Below are positions 62,981 through 64,000 of a stretch of DNA of 64,000 bases, in pieces (positions within the stretch are counted from its first letter, which is position 1; each line of letters begins with the position of its first letter). Source of the DNA: a virus. The notes under the pieces are model-generated. The model was not told the origin of the DNA. It ran no database searches and saw nothing but the letters and a program-made list of their open reading frames with translations. Made by a program: the position numbers and the translations under genes. The stretch spans positions 1 to 64,000 of the IMG/VR virus record IMGVR_UViG_3300032893_000021. One strand, given 5' to 3'.

Positions 62981-64000
62981 GTGGGCAACCCCGATTACCC
63001 CTCGAACGGGCAGGCCGAGAGGGTCGACGCCCTCGTCGGCATCGATGACACAGCGCGCCTGAAGCTGGGCCTCGGGGACGTCGCAGTGCCGGGCGCCTCG
63101 ACCGACGCCGCATGGCACGCGGCCGGGACCCACCTGTCCGGAGACGTCCTCGGGACGACGTACGGCGGCGACGACGCCGTCTCGCTGGGCGCCGTCTCGT
63201 CCGGCGGCTCCGTGGTCCCGCTCGCGGGCGACGCGGCGGGCGGGGCGCACTCGGCCGTCCTGGCGCCCGCACCGTCCGGCCTCCACCTGGCGCAGGCGTC
63301 CGGCACGCTCTCGGCCGGGACGTACGGCTACCGGGTGACGGCCAAGACGGCGGCCGGGGAGTCCCTCGCCTCCGTCGAGGCGACCCTCGGCATCTCGGCG
63401 TCCCACGGCGTGGCGCTGACGTGGTCCCCGGTCCCGGGCGCCGTCCGGTACGGCGTCTACGGGAGGACCGCCGGGTCCGAGCAGTGGCTCGCCGACACGG
63501 CGGGCCCGGTCACGTCGTACACCGACGACGGGTCCGGCTCGCCGTCCGGCGCGCTCCCGTCGGCCTCGACCGCCTTCACCGGCCTCGCGGCCGGATGGGA
63601 CGGCTCCGAGCCGAGGGCCATCGCGGTCGACGCCGCTGGCCGGGCCGCTGTCTCCGCGGCGGGCGCCTGGGCCGGGTCGGCCTACGCGGTCCCGGTGGCC
63701 GTCGACGCGAACGGCAACGTGATGACGACGCGCCTCGCGCCGTCCGGCGGCCTCGCCTACACCCTGGCGAAGTCGGGGATGGCGGCCACCGCGGCCGGGC
63801 AGCTCCTCGTCGTCGAGGGCCCGTCCGGGGAGAGCGCGTTCGTGACACGGGTGACGATCTGGAACCCAGGCATCCAGACGACCCCCGGCATCACCGAGTT
63901 CGCGGTCCGCAGGACGACGACCACGGGGACGGGCGGGACGCAGACACCGGCGGCCCACGGCGCGTTCGGGTCGTACGGCGGCGTCTGCCGGTCGCTCCCC
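62981..64000 (+). CDS. tail tip/fibre protein, incomplete at window end
   Basis: GTG after GAGGAGCCGCCCA. 340 codons remain open to the end. Residues about 95-180 (SAGTYGYRVTAKTAAGESLA; TWSPVPGAVRYGVYG; VTSYTDDGSGSPSG) form a fibronectin-type III domain, followed by beta-rich sequence. Probably a receptor-binding tail component. Confidence 0.7.
   Translation, partial: MGNPDYPSNGQAERVDALVGIDDTARLKLGLGDVAVPGASTDAAWHAAGTHLSGDVLGTTYGGDDAVSLGAVSSGGSVVPLAGDAAGGAHSAVLAPAPSGLHLAQASGTLSAGTYGYRVTAKTAAGESLASVEATLGISASHGVALTWSPVPGAVRYGVYGRTAGSEQWLADTAGPVTSYTDDGSGSPSGALPSASTAFTGLAAGWDGSEPRAIAVDAAGRAAVSAAGAWAGSAYAVPVAVDANGNVMTTRLAPSGGLAYTLAKSGMAATAAGQLLVVEGPSGESAFVTRVTIWNPGIQTTPGITEFAVRRTTTTGTGGTQTPAAHGAFGSYGGVCRSLP

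Noticed and set aside
1-64000. CRISPR arrays, tRNA genes, integrase, attachment sites, DNA polymerase, primase or helicase
   Set aside because: None was seen by reading both strands; this was not an exhaustive tRNA or profile search, and replication genes probably lie outside the window.

Overview
The window is part of a tailed bacteriophage genome with a siphovirus-type virion. It is very GC-rich (about 70% by eye), nearly every gene overlaps its neighbour by ATGA, GTGA, TTGA or CTGA, and coding is almost entirely on the + strand. The recognisable set is terminase large subunit, portal, S78-type prohead protease, HK97-type major capsid protein, connector and tail-terminator candidates, major tail protein, two overlapping tail-assembly chaperone frames, a 1266-residue tape measure and the start of the tail tip. 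GC content, GTG/TTG starts, TANNNT -10 boxes and leaderless starts suggest a high-GC host, perhaps an actinomycete, but nothing here fixes the host. No integrase, replication gene, tRNA or CRISPR array was found, so the rest of the genome lies outside the window.

Layout: 1-2.2 kb, small genes and a fibre-like protein. 2.2-4.2 kb, terminase with a C-terminal zinc ribbon. 4.2-8.7 kb, small accessory genes. 8.7-13.0 kb, lysis cassette (holin-like and coiled-coil membrane proteins, an HNH-like protein, two papain-like hydrolases). 13.1-16.8 kb, portal fused to ParB-like and RelA/SpoT-like domains. 16.8-18.6 kb, leftward accessory genes. 18.7-27.2 kb, a SLOG protein followed by an effector block: a papain-like protein, a conserved unknown, and a 1448-residue MuF-type protein carrying five zincin domains. 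27.2-29.9 kb, a second leftward operon. 30.0-35.4 kb, zinc-ribbon proteins and a glycosyltransferase/methyltransferase cluster. 35.5-40 kb, protease/scaffold and capsid. 40-52.4 kb, fibres, adhesins and a giant 18-residue-repeat protein. 52.5-64 kb, neck and tail genes.

The most unusual system is the effector block. Portal, protease, MuF protein and two further proteins share a linker of two types, PRDERGRWTAGG or PRVPAG..GGQW.GG, placed just before each presumed effector domain. I infer that it is a head-loading or proteolytic processing tag, so that the head would carry a RelA/SpoT-like domain, a papain-like domain and five metalloprotease-like domains. The expression signals are also unusual. 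Several key structural genes appear to start at CTG, three of them inside GGTACTGGCG. Six promoters match TTTAC(A/T/G)-N17-TATGAT-like, and five of these are followed by a short hairpin with a purine-rich GGAG/GAGG/GAGC tetraloop. Four gene blocks begin at a TAGGAT -10 box whose TAG is the stop codon of the upstream gene.
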